A DNA stretch of 50,733 bases from CAYVBN01 sp964538565 (GTDB lineage: Bacteria > Pseudomonadota > Alphaproteobacteria > Rhizobiales > Xanthobacteraceae). Position 1 is the stretch's first letter. Every line of letters starts with the position of its first letter. The position numbers and the translations under genes were made by a program. The notes under the pieces are model-generated. The model did no database searches. It was not told the DNA's origin and saw only the letters and a list, made by a program, of their open reading frames with translations. Positions 7,774-17,437 of this stretch are shown in pieces. Location of the stretch: contig CAZIGW010000062.1 in NCBI GenBank assembly GCA_964538565.1, positions 1 through 50,733 on the forward strand, written 5' to 3'.

Positions 7774-9486
7774 TCAGCGATTGCGATGGTGCCTGCGTCT
7801 TGCCTTCGGTGCAACGCTCTTGCCGGAGCTCGGCGCATCGCCGCCCGCCTGCGCGACTTGCGAGACGTCCTCGTTGGCGAGTGGACGGAAGCGCACCGGC
7901 CTGAATCCCCGCTCGAGCAGGGAGGACAGCGGATAGATATTGCGGCACACGCGGCCCTTGCATCCCATCGGCGCCGCCTCCATGACTTCGACCTTGCGAT
8001 CCGGCGTGAAGCGCAGGAACAGGACGACATGCGAGCCCGGCTTGTTGAGCGCGTCGCCCGGCTTGAGGTCCCACACGTCGGAGATCGGGTCGGTGATCGA
8101 GGGGATGGCGTCGGTGGTGAAGTGCTGCGAAAGGCCCCACGCGGCGCTGACGAATGCCGAACAGTCGACGCCGGTCGCATCGGATCGCGGCTCGTCCCTG
8201 GTGCAGACATTGCCGGCAAGCGCGCCGCGGGCGAGCCTGTCGCCGATGGCGGTCAGCGATCCGTGGCAGCCCCAACAGTACGGCACGCCGCGCACCTGCT
8301 GGCCGAGCTTTCCGATCAGATAGGCGGGCCTGCGGATGCGCTGCATTCCGCTGCATGACCTGTCGGGGTCCGGCCCATAGGCGCTCGGGGTGACCTTCCA
8401 CTGCACCTCCTCGAAGGCGAATGCCGTCTGCACCACCTGCTGACGGGTCAACGGGCGGACACCGGCGATGAAGCCGTTCTTGTTGTCGATCGCGAACCGG
8501 GGCCGCGCCTGTCCGGGCAGGCTGTCGATCACGTCGCCGCGCGCGCTGCGCGCACCCACCCCGATCACGTCGACCTCGCCGTTGAGCATCCGCAGGAAAT
8601 AGACCTCGCCGTCGGACGACACGGTCACGAACCGGCGGGTGAGCGCGACATTGTCCGATAGCGGGATGTCATAGATCCGCTCCAGCCGGCCGGCCGGATT
8701 GAACTGGGCGACGAACGCGCCGGCGCCCTTGCGAAGATCCGTCGGGATGTTCTCGACCAGGACGTACATGCGGTCGCGACTGTCGATCTCCAGGAACTCG
8801 GCGGCGCCGATCCGGTCGCGCACCTCGATCCGCAGGTTGGCGAGCAGCGCCTTGTCGACCTCGCGGCGGACCGCCATCTGCACGAGACCCGGCCGTTCGC
8901 CGGCAGTGACGTCGACCACGACGGCGCCTTCGCCACGCGTGTCGATCGCCTGCTGGGAGCGCGTCGGTCCCTTTTTCGCCGCGACCGCCCGCGTGTTGTC
9001 ACCGAACAGGTCGGTGCTGCTGTCGGGCCGCTGCGAGCCCATCTGGGCGAAGGCCGAGAGCGTGAACTTGTCGTCGATGTCGCGCGTGGAAATTTCGTCG
9101 AGGCCGCGCGTCGAAGCGTCGTCCGGTCCGCGCGGCTGCAACGCATGCACGTCTCCGTCCCAGACCATGATGTGGCTGCGGGTCACGACCAGGTCCGTCG
9201 GGCGCAATCCCTGCGGGAGCTCATAGGATCGCGTCTCGGCCACCGGGCGCTTGGGATCGAAGCGAAGGATGCGGCCGTTGACCTGGTCGAGCAGATAGAG
9301 CTCGCCGTTTCGGCCCGCGTAGATCGCCTGGGGTCCGAGCTGCTCGGTATCGCTGCTCGCGGCCACGATGCCAACGGAATTCGCATCCTGGCCGGCCGGG
9401 AAGCGCCTGATCAGGGAATTTTCCGCGGCAGCGGCGGTGGCCCACAGGCCGCCGACGAGCGCGAGGATGGGGATTGCACGCTGCAT
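7774..9486 (-). CDS. secreted protein with propeller-like N-terminus and NlpC/P60-like C-terminal peptidase domain
   Basis: A 570-aa protein. ATG at 9486 has GGGAG 8 nt upstream and starts a signal peptide (RAIPILALVGGLWATAAAAE); the 26 residues upstream in frame are not needed. Residues 40-340 contain repeated GELYLLD, RMYVLVEN and GEVYFLRM strands typical of a beta-propeller (NHL/SMP-like). Residues 385-535 resemble NlpC/P60: the nucleophile Cys442 in VDCSAFVSAAWG and His486 in KPGSHVVLFL after LKPGD. Extra cysteines (379, 404, 407, 428, 509) suggest disulfides. Members of this fold cleave peptidoglycan stem peptides; that and the T6SS setting suggest a wall-remodelling enzyme helping the apparatus cross the periplasm, or an effector. 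The substrate is unproven. Confidence 0.8.
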   Translation of the reverse strand: MQRAIPILALVGGLWATAAAAENSLIRRFPAGQDANSVGIVAASSDTEQLGPQAIYAGRNGELYLLDQVNGRILRFDPKRPVAETRSYELPQGLRPTDLVVTRSHIMVWDGDVHALQPRGPDDASTRGLDEISTRDIDDKFTLSAFAQMGSQRPDSSTDLFGDNTRAVAAKKGPTRSQQAIDTRGEGAVVVDVTAGERPGLVQMAVRREVDKALLANLRIEVRDRIGAAEFLEIDSRDRMYVLVENIPTDLRKGAGAFVAQFNPAGRLERIYDIPLSDNVALTRRFVTVSSDGEVYFLRMLNGEVDVIGVGARSARGDVIDSLPGQARPRFAIDNKNGFIAGVRPLTRQQVVQTAFAFEEVQWKVTPSAYGPDPDRSCSGMQRIRRPAYLIGKLGQQVRGVPYCWGCHGSLTAIGDRLARGALAGNVCTRDEPRSDATGVDCSAFVSAAWGLSQHFTTDAIPSITDPISDVWDLKPGDALNKPGSHVVLFLRFTPDRKVEVMEAAPMGCKGRVCRNIYPLSSLLERGFRPVRFRPLANEDVSQVAQAGGDAPSSGKSVAPKARRRHHRNR

Positions 9487-9649
9487 GGCTCCCACCGGGC
9501 GACAATCGATCCGCGTCAAGTCCGTATCTGTTCCGGCCACCCGCTCCTCGCCCCGCCGATCCATTTTATCAGTCTCCTATCCCGGCGACGGGATCAAAAG
9601 TCTGCGACGGATGCGCATAGTGCACGTCGATCACCAGTGCGTCCGGCAC

Positions 9650-11188
9650 TCATCGCTCCAGCAACGCGAGTTGCGCCATGATGGCCAGGGTTCGTTGCAC
9701 CGCCCGCGGGGTCGTGTCGACCGATCTGCACGCGTCTTCGCCGAGGGCATCGCGCAGGCCGGAGCGAAGTTCGTCGGCGGACCGGGTTCCGTCCACCAGC
9801 GGAATGAAGCGACGAAGCACGTCATCCGTGCACTTGACCGAGCCGTGCAGCAGGTTGGTGACGAATTCGGATCCGGAAGACGCCTGCCAGCGCGCCAGCG
9901 CGCTCGCCCTGGGACGGGTGCTGACCGCACCCGTGACCGGAGGCGGCTCCACATAGGCTTCGAGCAGGCCGGTTCGCACTGCCTGAAACAGCACGCTCGA
10001 CAGCATCTCGATGTCGTCTCCGGAGATCGACGCTTCGGTGCGCTCCAAATGCTCGAGGGCGCGAGCCATGATGTCATCGAAGCCGATCGCCTCCGGCTGG
10101 ACCTGGCCCAGCACGAAGAGCGCAGACTTGCTCAATGGATGGTTTGTCTTCAACGTGGCGCCCGATGGCGCCTTGAACACCGCGATATTGTCGCCGGCCG
10201 CGTTCGCCGCCGGATCCTCCAGCGACAATCCGCCGCTCAAATAGAGCTCTCTCACTGTTGCGGCTGCGGGTGGGCGGGTCAGGCGCACGTCCTGATGGCA
10301 GAACACGCTGGTGCGAAAGCAGCGGCCGTCGATGAAGTCGAGGTACTGCTCGCGAACCGCCGCATCGGTCTCCGGGATACGCGAGAGCATGTTGCAGATC
10401 TCTTCCGACCGACCGTGCAGGCCGAGAATCGGAAAGTCGGTGTCGGCCAGATATTGCAGCCCGCGGCGCGCCGCCGCCTCGACCACCTCATGAAGGAAAA
10501 AGGGCGTGGCGCCCTCGTCGAGATCGTCGTGGATGAACACCTCGTCGGGCAGCGATTCGATCCGATGCTGCTGGTCGCGGAGGACAATCCCGTAGACTTG
10601 GTCGTGTGCGCTGGCGGTTGCCAGGAATTTCATCAGGCTGCGGCTTTGCGCGCTCCTCGCCCACGGATCCGCGAGATTGCGGACGTGAAAAAGCATGATC
10701 GACCGCACGAGGTCGCGCAAGCGAGACCCCGGAAGCGCATTGTAGCTGACGCAGGCGATCCCGTTCGGGGCGAGGTTCGTCTTGAACACCGACAGGATCT
10801 TGTCTCGAACGACGTGCGGCACCCAGGAGTAGACTCCGTGCGCGATGATGTAGTCGAAGCAACCGTCCTCTTGCGCAATCTCCATGATGTCGCGGTGCTG
10901 GAGCGAGATGTTCGCCAGGCCCAACGCGCTCGTGGTGCGCTGCCCGGCTCCGACCGCTTCCCGGCTCATGTCGATGCCGACGAACGTGCTCGCGGGTGCC
11001 TGGTAGGCCATCGGGATCAGGTTGCCGCCGGCGCCGCAGCCGAGCTCGAGCACCCGGCAACGGGACGGGAGCGCGGGAGCCATCCCATGCAGGCGCGCGA
11101 TGGTCGCGAGGCAGTGCGGCGAGGTGCGCGCGAAAGGATTGCTCGGGTAGGTGACGCGGTCGTGGGCCGTGGGTTCCATGAGTGTCAT
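9650..11188 (-). CDS. SAM-dependent methyltransferase with regulatory domain (PKMT-like protein lysine methyltransferase)
   Basis: A 512-aa protein from ATG 11188; an in-frame TTG at 11281 overlapping the end of tssH is an alternative, and neither has a strong ribosome site. Residues 43-56 give SAM motif I (CRVLELGCGAGGN), with FVGIDMS at 69-75 and FDYIIAHGVYSWVP at 111-124. This sequence set and the long C-terminal half containing a methyltransferase regulatory domain match the PKMT family, whose rickettsial members methylate lysines of surface protein OmpB. Here it directly follows clpV, so its substrate may be a T6SS or secreted component (inference). It adds a third possible covalent control beside the kinase and phosphatase of the right block. 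Confidence 0.8.
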   Translation of the reverse strand: MTLMEPTAHDRVTYPSNPFARTSPHCLATIARLHGMAPALPSRCRVLELGCGAGGNLIPMAYQAPASTFVGIDMSREAVGAGQRTTSALGLANISLQHRDIMEIAQEDGCFDYIIAHGVYSWVPHVVRDKILSVFKTNLAPNGIACVSYNALPGSRLRDLVRSIMLFHVRNLADPWARSAQSRSLMKFLATASAHDQVYGIVLRDQQHRIESLPDEVFIHDDLDEGATPFFLHEVVEAAARRGLQYLADTDFPILGLHGRSEEICNMLSRIPETDAAVREQYLDFIDGRCFRTSVFCHQDVRLTRPPAAATVRELYLSGGLSLEDPAANAAGDNIAVFKAPSGATLKTNHPLSKSALFVLGQVQPEAIGFDDIMARALEHLERTEASISGDDIEMLSSVLFQAVRTGLLEAYVEPPPVTGAVSTRPRASALARWQASSGSEFVTNLLHGSVKCTDDVLRRFIPLVDGTRSADELRSGLRDALGEDACRSVDTTPRAVQRTLAIMAQLALLER

Positions 11189-11261
11189 GCCGGCCGTTCG
11201 TTCTCGGCTCACGTCCGCGGCGCGGTCCGGCGCCGCAAGGCGAGCCCTGGAAGAGGTCAAT

Positions 11262-13886
11262 TCAGGACCAGTCGTAGGCAAACCCGTCGTCGCCTGCGCT
11301 CACCCGCACCTCCCTGGGCGGCGCCTTGGAGAGCGAGCGCTTCATGAATTCGCGCGAGAGGGCGGGGAGCAACGAGTTGGTGATGATGTTGTCGATCATC
11401 CGGCCGCCGGAGTCCGGGTCGTTGCATTTCGACACGATGTAGCTCGCGACCTTGTCGTCGTAGACGAAGCGCGTGTTCTGGGTTTCCCGGATCCGCTCCG
11501 CGATGCGGTCGAGCTGGAGGCGGACGATCCCGCCCAGCATCTCGTCGGACAGCGGATAGTAGGGAATGGTCACGATGCGGCCGAGCAGGGCAGGCGGAAA
11601 CGTCTTCAGCAGTTCCGGCCGCAACTGCGCGGCCAGCGCCTCCGGGTTCTGCCGATAGTGCGGGTCGCGCGACAGGCCGTTGATCAGGTCGGTCCCGACG
11701 TTCGAGGTCAGGATGATGAGGGTGTTCTTGAAGTCAATCTTGCGGCCGGTGCCGTCTTCCATCTGGCCCTTGTCGAACACCTGGAAGAAGATCTCGTGCA
11801 CGTCCGGATGGGCCTTCTCGACCTCGTCGAGCAGGATGACGCTGTAGGGCCTGCGCCGCACCGCCTCCGTCAGCCGCCCGCCCTCGCCATATCCCACGTA
11901 GCCGGGAGGAGCGCCCTTGAGAGTGGAGACGGTGTGCGCCTCCTGAAATTCCGACATGTTGATCGTGATCATGTTCTGTTCGCCGCCGTAGAGGGCGTCG
12001 GCGAGCGCGAGCGCGGTCTCCGTCTTGCCGACCCCGGAGGGTCCGCAGAGCATGAACACTCCGATCGGCTTGTTCGGATTGTCGAGCCTGGCCCGGTTGG
12101 TCTCGATGCGCCGGGCGATCATCTCGAGGGCGTGCGACTGGCCGACGACGCGCCGGTTGAGAATCTCGGCGAGATTGAGGACGGTCTCGATCTCGTCCTT
12201 CACCATCCGGCCGACCGGAATCCCGGTCCAGTCGGCAACGACCGAAGCGACCGCCTGCTCGTCGACATGCGGGTAGATCATGCGCTGCTCGGGATCGATG
12301 GCCTCGAGCGCCTCGAACCTGGACTTCAGGTCGGCGCGCGCGGCCGTCGTGTCGGCCGGCGACCCGGCGAGGATGTCGCGGATGCTGCGGATCTCGCCGA
12401 CGAGCTTCTGCTCGGCCTGCCAGGCCTGCTCCAGACCGGCGAGCGCCTCGCTCAATTGCGCCATGTCCTTTTCGACCGCGCCGAGCCGCTCCTCGTCGCC
12501 GAGACCGAGTTCCCGGTCGGCAATCAATCGCGCCTTCTCGCTTTCCCGGGCGGCGATCGCGGCGCGCGTATCCTCGATCCGCGCCGGCGTGGCCGACTGG
12601 CTGACCGCCACGCGCGCGGAAGCGGTGTCGAGCAGGTTCACCGCCTTGTCGGGCAACTGCCGCGCCGGGATGTAACGCTGTGAAAGATTGACGGCGGCGA
12701 GAATGGCGGCGTCGGAAATGCGGACGCCGTGATGCCTTTCCATCGGGCCGACGATTCCGCGCAACATGCTGCAGCATCGCGCGACGTCGGGTTCGTCGAT
12801 CTGGATCGGCTGGAATCGCCGCGTCAGCGCCGGGTCCTTCTCGAAATACTGCCGATATTCCGACCACGTCGTCGCCGCAATGGTCCGCAAGGTCCCGCGG
12901 GCGAGCGCCGGCTTGAGCAGATTGGCGGCATCGCCGGTGCCGGCGGGGCCGCCGGCGCCGATCAGGGTGTGAGCCTCGTCGATGAACAGGATGATGGGTG
13001 TCGGAGAGCTCTGCACTTCGTCGATCACCGAGCGCAGCCGCTGCTCGAATTCGCCCTTCATCGAGGCGCCGGCCTGCATGAGGCCGACATCGAGCGCGCA
13101 GAGCTTGACGCCGCGCAGGGGCGGCGGCACGTCGCCGCGGGCGATGCGCTGCGCAAATCCCTCGACCACGGCCGTCTTGCCGACGCCGGCCTCGCCGGTG
13201 AGGATCGGGTTGTTCTGGCGGCGCCGCATCAGCACGTCGACGATCTGGCGGATCTCCTCGTCTCGCCCGAGCACGGGGTCCATTTCGCCGGAGGCGGCCT
13301 TCGCGGTCAGTTCCTGAGAGAACCGATCGAGCGCCGTGGTGCCCTTCGGGCCGGCCTCGCCCGCACCGGCGGAGCGCAGCCCGGTGCCGTCCACCGGCCG
13401 CAGGTTTTCTTCCTCCGAGGATTTCCAGACGATGCGATGCTCGCTCGCCAGGACGTCGCCGTTGAACTTGGCGAACTCCTTGGAGATGTTGAGCAGCGCG
13501 CGCCGTAGCTCCGCCGATTTGAGCGCGCCGACGAGAAGGTGACCGGTGCGGATCTGGCTCTCGCCGAAGAGCAGCGTGGCGTAGTGCCAGCCGCGATCGA
13601 GAAGATCGATCACCGTGTTGGCGACGCCCGGCATGTCGGTCTCGTTCTTGCGAAAGCTCGAGACCACGTCGTCGACGTCGGCCAGCAGCCGGGCGCGATC
13701 CGCCTTGAAGTGATCGGCGCTCAGCGCGAGATCGCTTCTGTCGTGCTGGAGGATATGCGCGAGCCAGTGCGCAAGCTCGACATTGCGGTTGCCATGCCCC
13801 TTGGCATGCCGCAGAGCCTTGATGAAGGTCTCGTATCCGAGGCGGTTGAGCTTTCCGGTGACCGCCTCCAGGCTGATCTCGGCCAT
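11262..13886 (-). CDS. tssH: T6SS ATPase TssH/ClpV
   Basis: An 874-aa AAA+ unfoldase that disassembles the contracted TssB-TssC sheath for re-use. The N-terminal ClpN-like domain (1-150) starts with the sheath-binding region. First nucleotide-binding domain: Walker A GEAGVGKT (231-238) and Walker B FIDEAH (301-306). The coiled middle domain covers about 430-530. Second domain: GPSGVGKT (615-622) and LLDEVEKAHP, with the ClpB-like GYVGYGEGG pore loop. Length matches the family (850-900). It lies 9 bp downstream of tssG and ends near the methyltransferase gene, continuing the left operon. Confidence 0.97.
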   Translation of the reverse strand: MAEISLEAVTGKLNRLGYETFIKALRHAKGHGNRNVELAHWLAHILQHDRSDLALSADHFKADRARLLADVDDVVSSFRKNETDMPGVANTVIDLLDRGWHYATLLFGESQIRTGHLLVGALKSAELRRALLNISKEFAKFNGDVLASEHRIVWKSSEEENLRPVDGTGLRSAGAGEAGPKGTTALDRFSQELTAKAASGEMDPVLGRDEEIRQIVDVLMRRRQNNPILTGEAGVGKTAVVEGFAQRIARGDVPPPLRGVKLCALDVGLMQAGASMKGEFEQRLRSVIDEVQSSPTPIILFIDEAHTLIGAGGPAGTGDAANLLKPALARGTLRTIAATTWSEYRQYFEKDPALTRRFQPIQIDEPDVARCCSMLRGIVGPMERHHGVRISDAAILAAVNLSQRYIPARQLPDKAVNLLDTASARVAVSQSATPARIEDTRAAIAARESEKARLIADRELGLGDEERLGAVEKDMAQLSEALAGLEQAWQAEQKLVGEIRSIRDILAGSPADTTAARADLKSRFEALEAIDPEQRMIYPHVDEQAVASVVADWTGIPVGRMVKDEIETVLNLAEILNRRVVGQSHALEMIARRIETNRARLDNPNKPIGVFMLCGPSGVGKTETALALADALYGGEQNMITINMSEFQEAHTVSTLKGAPPGYVGYGEGGRLTEAVRRRPYSVILLDEVEKAHPDVHEIFFQVFDKGQMEDGTGRKIDFKNTLIILTSNVGTDLINGLSRDPHYRQNPEALAAQLRPELLKTFPPALLGRIVTIPYYPLSDEMLGGIVRLQLDRIAERIRETQNTRFVYDDKVASYIVSKCNDPDSGGRMIDNIITNSLLPALSREFMKRSLSKAPPREVRVSAGDDGFAYDWS

Positions 13887-13895
13887 GACATTCCC

Positions 13896-14921
13896 CTAGA
13901 GCTGGTCGAACGCTTCCTTGCGTCGCTGCCTCAGTCGATCGGCCGGATGAAAGCGGGCATCGCAACGATACGCCGGTCGATCCGGCGACCGGTCCGTACC
14001 GATCCACGTGGTCCAGCCGAGTTGTCCGAATTTCGAGAGTTGAACGGGCGCGGTCTCCTCGGTCGGGATCGCCAGTTCGACCTCCCAGTCGAGCTGGTCG
14101 CCGATATAGAAGAAGACGATGTCCACCAGCGGTTCGCAGCGCCCGCCGGTCGGCAGAAACTGGGTGTATTCGCGCAAGTTCCTGGTGAACAGCCGGATCC
14201 GAATCTTGTCCTGGACGCTGAAGACGCTCGCACCCACCAAAACATCGCTGCCGAGCGTCGAGTTGGCCTGGCCGAGGCGAGTACGGTTGGCGGCATCGAG
14301 CTTGAGATGCGAGCCGACGAGTTCGTCGATTTCGACCGTCACGTCGAACAGGCCGGCGATCAGGCTGCGCAGCCGCGACGACGACTTGGCCTGGGCGGCA
14401 ATCAGGCCGGCAAAACCGAGCTTTCCGCTGTCGGGAATCCTGTCGAGTGCCTGGTAGATCGGCGAGCCAAGCCCGATGAACGATCCGACGTAGCAGGCAA
14501 AACGGTCGTCCTTCGGGCGATCGCGATGGGCCACCGGTCGCGCGTCGGCCCAGGCGCGAAAGAACAACTGCAGGAACCGGTTGTTGAACAGATCGAGGAA
14601 GCGCGGGAAGGCGTCGTCCCGCATCAGCAGCCATGCGTGGACCTCCTCCGTGGTCGCCAGCGGCAGGGCGCCTTGCGGTCCGAGCAGGCCGAGGAACTTG
14701 GTGAGAACCCTGATTCGGCCGTCCGGCTGCTGCTCCGCCCGCGCCAGGTTTGACGCGGGAAAATCCATGTAAGGTTCCTGCCCGAGCGTCAGATATTCAT
14801 GACGTATCGAGGAACTGTCGCCGATCCGCGGACGATCAGGGAAGCTGCGCTCGATCCGCCGCATGACGGAGAAGAAATCGAAGCGCCATGGCTCCTGCTT
14901 GATGTCTTCAAGGGTGTTCAA
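13896..14921 (-). CDS. tssG: T6SS baseplate subunit TssG
   Basis: A 341-aa protein. The likely start is TTG at 14921 overlapping the TGA of tssF by 4 bp (TTGA), with GGAGA about 9 nt upstream; no ATG lies close by. The opening EPWRFDFFSVMRRIER and PSIR-like RHEYLTLGQEP segment, GLLGPQGALP and DLFNNRFLQLFFRAW are standard TssG (VasB/ImpH) signatures. TssG joins TssE, TssF and TssK to build the wedge of the baseplate under the sheath. Usual length is 300-360, so it looks intact. Confidence 0.95.
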   Translation of the reverse strand: MNTLEDIKQEPWRFDFFSVMRRIERSFPDRPRIGDSSSIRHEYLTLGQEPYMDFPASNLARAEQQPDGRIRVLTKFLGLLGPQGALPLATTEEVHAWLLMRDDAFPRFLDLFNNRFLQLFFRAWADARPVAHRDRPKDDRFACYVGSFIGLGSPIYQALDRIPDSGKLGFAGLIAAQAKSSSRLRSLIAGLFDVTVEIDELVGSHLKLDAANRTRLGQANSTLGSDVLVGASVFSVQDKIRIRLFTRNLREYTQFLPTGGRCEPLVDIVFFYIGDQLDWEVELAIPTEETAPVQLSKFGQLGWTTWIGTDRSPDRPAYRCDARFHPADRLRQRRKEAFDQL

Positions 14922-16879
14922 AGCGGTCTCCGGCCACCGACGCGCGCCGGCCAGCGCATGATCTCGCCCCGCTCGACAGAGCGAATGACGGTCTGGGTGA
15001 AGTGATTGAGTGCCGCGTATTCGGAGAAGAAGCGGTCAAGGATCGCCCCCAGAAGGAATGCGCCGCTGCCTTCGAACGCCTTTTCGTCGACCGTGACCGT
15101 GACTTCCGTGCCGCGGGCGATGCCGCTGCCAGTGCGCTCGCGCATGCGGCGGATCACCGGCTGGCTGTCGACGCTGCGAATGCCGCGAATGCGACGCTCG
15201 ACGGCGCTGTCGGACAGATCGGCAAACATGGAGAGGATCTCGCGCAATGACTGGCCGTTCTGCCCGGCGCCGCGCTCGACCAGCCCGAGGTGGTTCAGGC
15301 TCAGCATGTTGATGAGACGCCATGTCACGGCGCCGGTGAACGCCGTTTCGCTGCGGCTGCGATGCTGGCCGACGATCGGCCCCTTCGGCGGGGTCGGACC
15401 GGCGACGCAGACGGCGTCGAGCGTGGCATTGTCGAGCAGGCGGAAATCCGCGCCGCCCTCTCCCACCGGCAGATGTTCGGGGAGATGACGATTGGAGCAG
15501 AGGGCCCGCACGCTCAGTTCGGCGACGGGCTCGTCATCGACGCCGGCCGGCTCGACCAGCGAGATGAACATGTCGGTGCCGGTGTAGTCGGACCCTTCGC
15601 CATAGCGTTTCTCCTCGGCCGTGCGGCGTCGCGGCAACCGCCGGACCGTGTAGCCGAGAGTCGGCGTCGCCGAGAACGCATCCATCGCGGCCGAATACAC
15701 CGGGCTGACCGAGAGCTTTTCCTGTCCGCCCGGATAATAGGCATAGACGCTGAGAATCCGGTGCGGCTCGAATTCGAGGTAGCGGCTGCGGTCCGGGACG
15801 ACCTGGTATTCGTGCTGGTTTGACTTGATGGCGATGCGGTCGGTCGTCTTTTCGAACAGGTTGACGGCGGGGGCCGTGTACAAGGAAAACATGCCGGGAT
15901 GCACGGCCGCGGCAAGGCGCGCGTTGACTTCGTCGAACGCGAAGATCAGCTCGGCCGACTTGGCCTTGATCCGCGGCATCACGGCCTCGAGGCCGGACAG
16001 GTTGAAACCGAGGAACTTCCGCGGAAACATGAAATATTCGCGGATGAGGTCGAAGCCCGCGAAGATCCTGTCGTCCTTCGGCAGCAGCGCGTCCTCGTCG
16101 TCGAAGCCGATCTGCCTCAATGAGGGAAGCGGCAGCGGCAGCACCACGGGATCGCACATCTCGTCGAGGAAGCGCACGTAGATGGCGACGCAATCGGCGA
16201 AAAGCTGCTCGTAGAGCGCGATCGAATCCGCCTCGCTGCCGGCCAGAAAAACCGTCAGATCCGAGGTTCGGCAGGCGGAGAACCAGGATTCTGGCTGCGT
16301 CTTCGCCTCGGCCTCGGGGGGCTCCTGGTCGAGGCGCGGCGCGACGCGGCTCGTGAGCGACAGCCGCAGGCCGGAGGCGACGTTCGCGCCGACCGGGACG
16401 CGCAAGGCCTGCAACTGCCCGGGGCTGAGGAAATAATCGGCGCCGACCAGATCGAACGGCCAGAGCGTCACATCCCGGGTCAGCCGATAGCGGCACGCGA
16501 TCAATCGGTCCCGCTCGCGGTAGGTGGCGTCGAGGTAGGAGCCGCGGGCGATCCGCGGGCCTTCGCGCAAAGCCGGGTCCGAGTAGGGCGGAACGATCTT
16601 CACCAGCATGGCGGAGGGGGTGGGAGCCAGATAATTCGGAACGAGCTGCTCGAGCAGGTTGCTGGTGAATTCGGAGAATTCGTGCTTGAGCTTGAGCTGA
16701 ACGCGCGCGGCCAGGAAGGCGGCGCCTTCGAGCAGGCCGGCGACCATCGGATCCGTGCGCTCGGCGGTCAGGCCGCCCAGCCGCTCGGCAATGCCGGGAT
16801 ATTCCTCCGCGAATTCCCCGGCCTGCTCGTAGAGCAGCTGGAGTTCGCGATTGTAGAGATCGAGGAATTCCCGATCCAT
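14918..16879 (-). CDS. tssF: T6SS baseplate subunit TssF
   Basis: A 653-aa protein, slightly longer than many TssF proteins. The N-terminus DREFLDLYNRELQLLYEQ and EYPGIAERLGGL, then LLEGAAFLAARVQLKLKHEF, PNYLAPTPSAMLV and later GLNLSGLEA-like residues, are diagnostic of TssF (VasA/ImpG). It forms the core wedge with TssG. The start ATG at 16879 lies 9 bp after the TssE stop, and its end overlaps tssG. Confidence 0.96.
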   Translation of the reverse strand: MDREFLDLYNRELQLLYEQAGEFAEEYPGIAERLGGLTAERTDPMVAGLLEGAAFLAARVQLKLKHEFSEFTSNLLEQLVPNYLAPTPSAMLVKIVPPYSDPALREGPRIARGSYLDATYRERDRLIACRYRLTRDVTLWPFDLVGADYFLSPGQLQALRVPVGANVASGLRLSLTSRVAPRLDQEPPEAEAKTQPESWFSACRTSDLTVFLAGSEADSIALYEQLFADCVAIYVRFLDEMCDPVVLPLPLPSLRQIGFDDEDALLPKDDRIFAGFDLIREYFMFPRKFLGFNLSGLEAVMPRIKAKSAELIFAFDEVNARLAAAVHPGMFSLYTAPAVNLFEKTTDRIAIKSNQHEYQVVPDRSRYLEFEPHRILSVYAYYPGGQEKLSVSPVYSAAMDAFSATPTLGYTVRRLPRRRTAEEKRYGEGSDYTGTDMFISLVEPAGVDDEPVAELSVRALCSNRHLPEHLPVGEGGADFRLLDNATLDAVCVAGPTPPKGPIVGQHRSRSETAFTGAVTWRLINMLSLNHLGLVERGAGQNGQSLREILSMFADLSDSAVERRIRGIRSVDSQPVIRRMRERTGSGIARGTEVTVTVDEKAFEGSGAFLLGAILDRFFSEYAALNHFTQTVIRSVERGEIMRWPARVGGRRPL

Positions 16880-16888
16880 TCTGGTTCC

Positions 16889-17437
16889 TCAGAAACGACT
16901 GATCTGGATCTTGCCGCTGTCCATGTCGACTTCGGCGATGAACTCGACCGGCACGTTGACGGGATCGCAAAACAGCTCGGCGTTGACGGTGAAGCGGATC
17001 TTCAGCTCCGCCCGGTCGACCGTGTCGTCGCGCGTGACTTTCACCGAGCCGGGGATGAGGCGCGGCTCGTAGTTCGCCAGCACCGTCCGGATTTCGTCCT
17101 TGATGTCGTCGACCGAATTCTCGTCGATCGTCCGGTGGGTGATATCCGGGAAGCCGTAGTTGAGGATGGAGCGACGCACGAACTCGAAGCGGTCGAGCGG
17201 TTCGCTCGACTCCATCGCGACCGTGTTCATGAGCGATTCGAGATCTCGTGCGACTTCGCGTCGCAGCACCGGTTCCGTGATGGCCGTGCGGCGCGAGGTC
17301 CGCCGGCTGGCGATGACGCGTTCGCCTCCTTCATCGCGCAGGTCGATCTTCTTCTTCGCGTCCCGCGCTTCGAACGCTCCTCGGAACAGGGACATCAGAG
17401 GCGGGCTCAGGCGATCCTTCCTACCCGGGCCGACCAT
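16889..17437 (-). CDS. tssE: T6SS baseplate wedge protein TssE (gp25-like)
   Basis: A 182-aa protein. ATG at 17437 follows GGGGGT at suitable spacing; an in-frame TTG at 17449 is less likely. N-terminal LSPPLMSLFRG and the later REVARDLESLMNT, SILNYGFPDI and YEPRL segments match TssE/gp25, including the conserved E-P-R-L turn that contacts the sheath. The internal stretch with many arginines (about 40-60) is a family-typical insert. It is 145 bp downstream of hcp. Confidence 0.94.
   Translation of the reverse strand: MVGPGRKDRLSPPLMSLFRGAFEARDAKKKIDLRDEGGERVIASRRTSRRTAITEPVLRREVARDLESLMNTVAMESSEPLDRFEFVRRSILNYGFPDITHRTIDENSVDDIKDEIRTVLANYEPRLIPGSVKVTRDDTVDRAELKIRFTVNAELFCDPVNVPVEFIAEVDMDSGKIQISRF

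Noticed and set aside
11734..14634. 966-codon minus-strand frame
   Set aside because: It is in another frame on the same strand as tssH/tssG and is Arg/Ala-rich without motifs.
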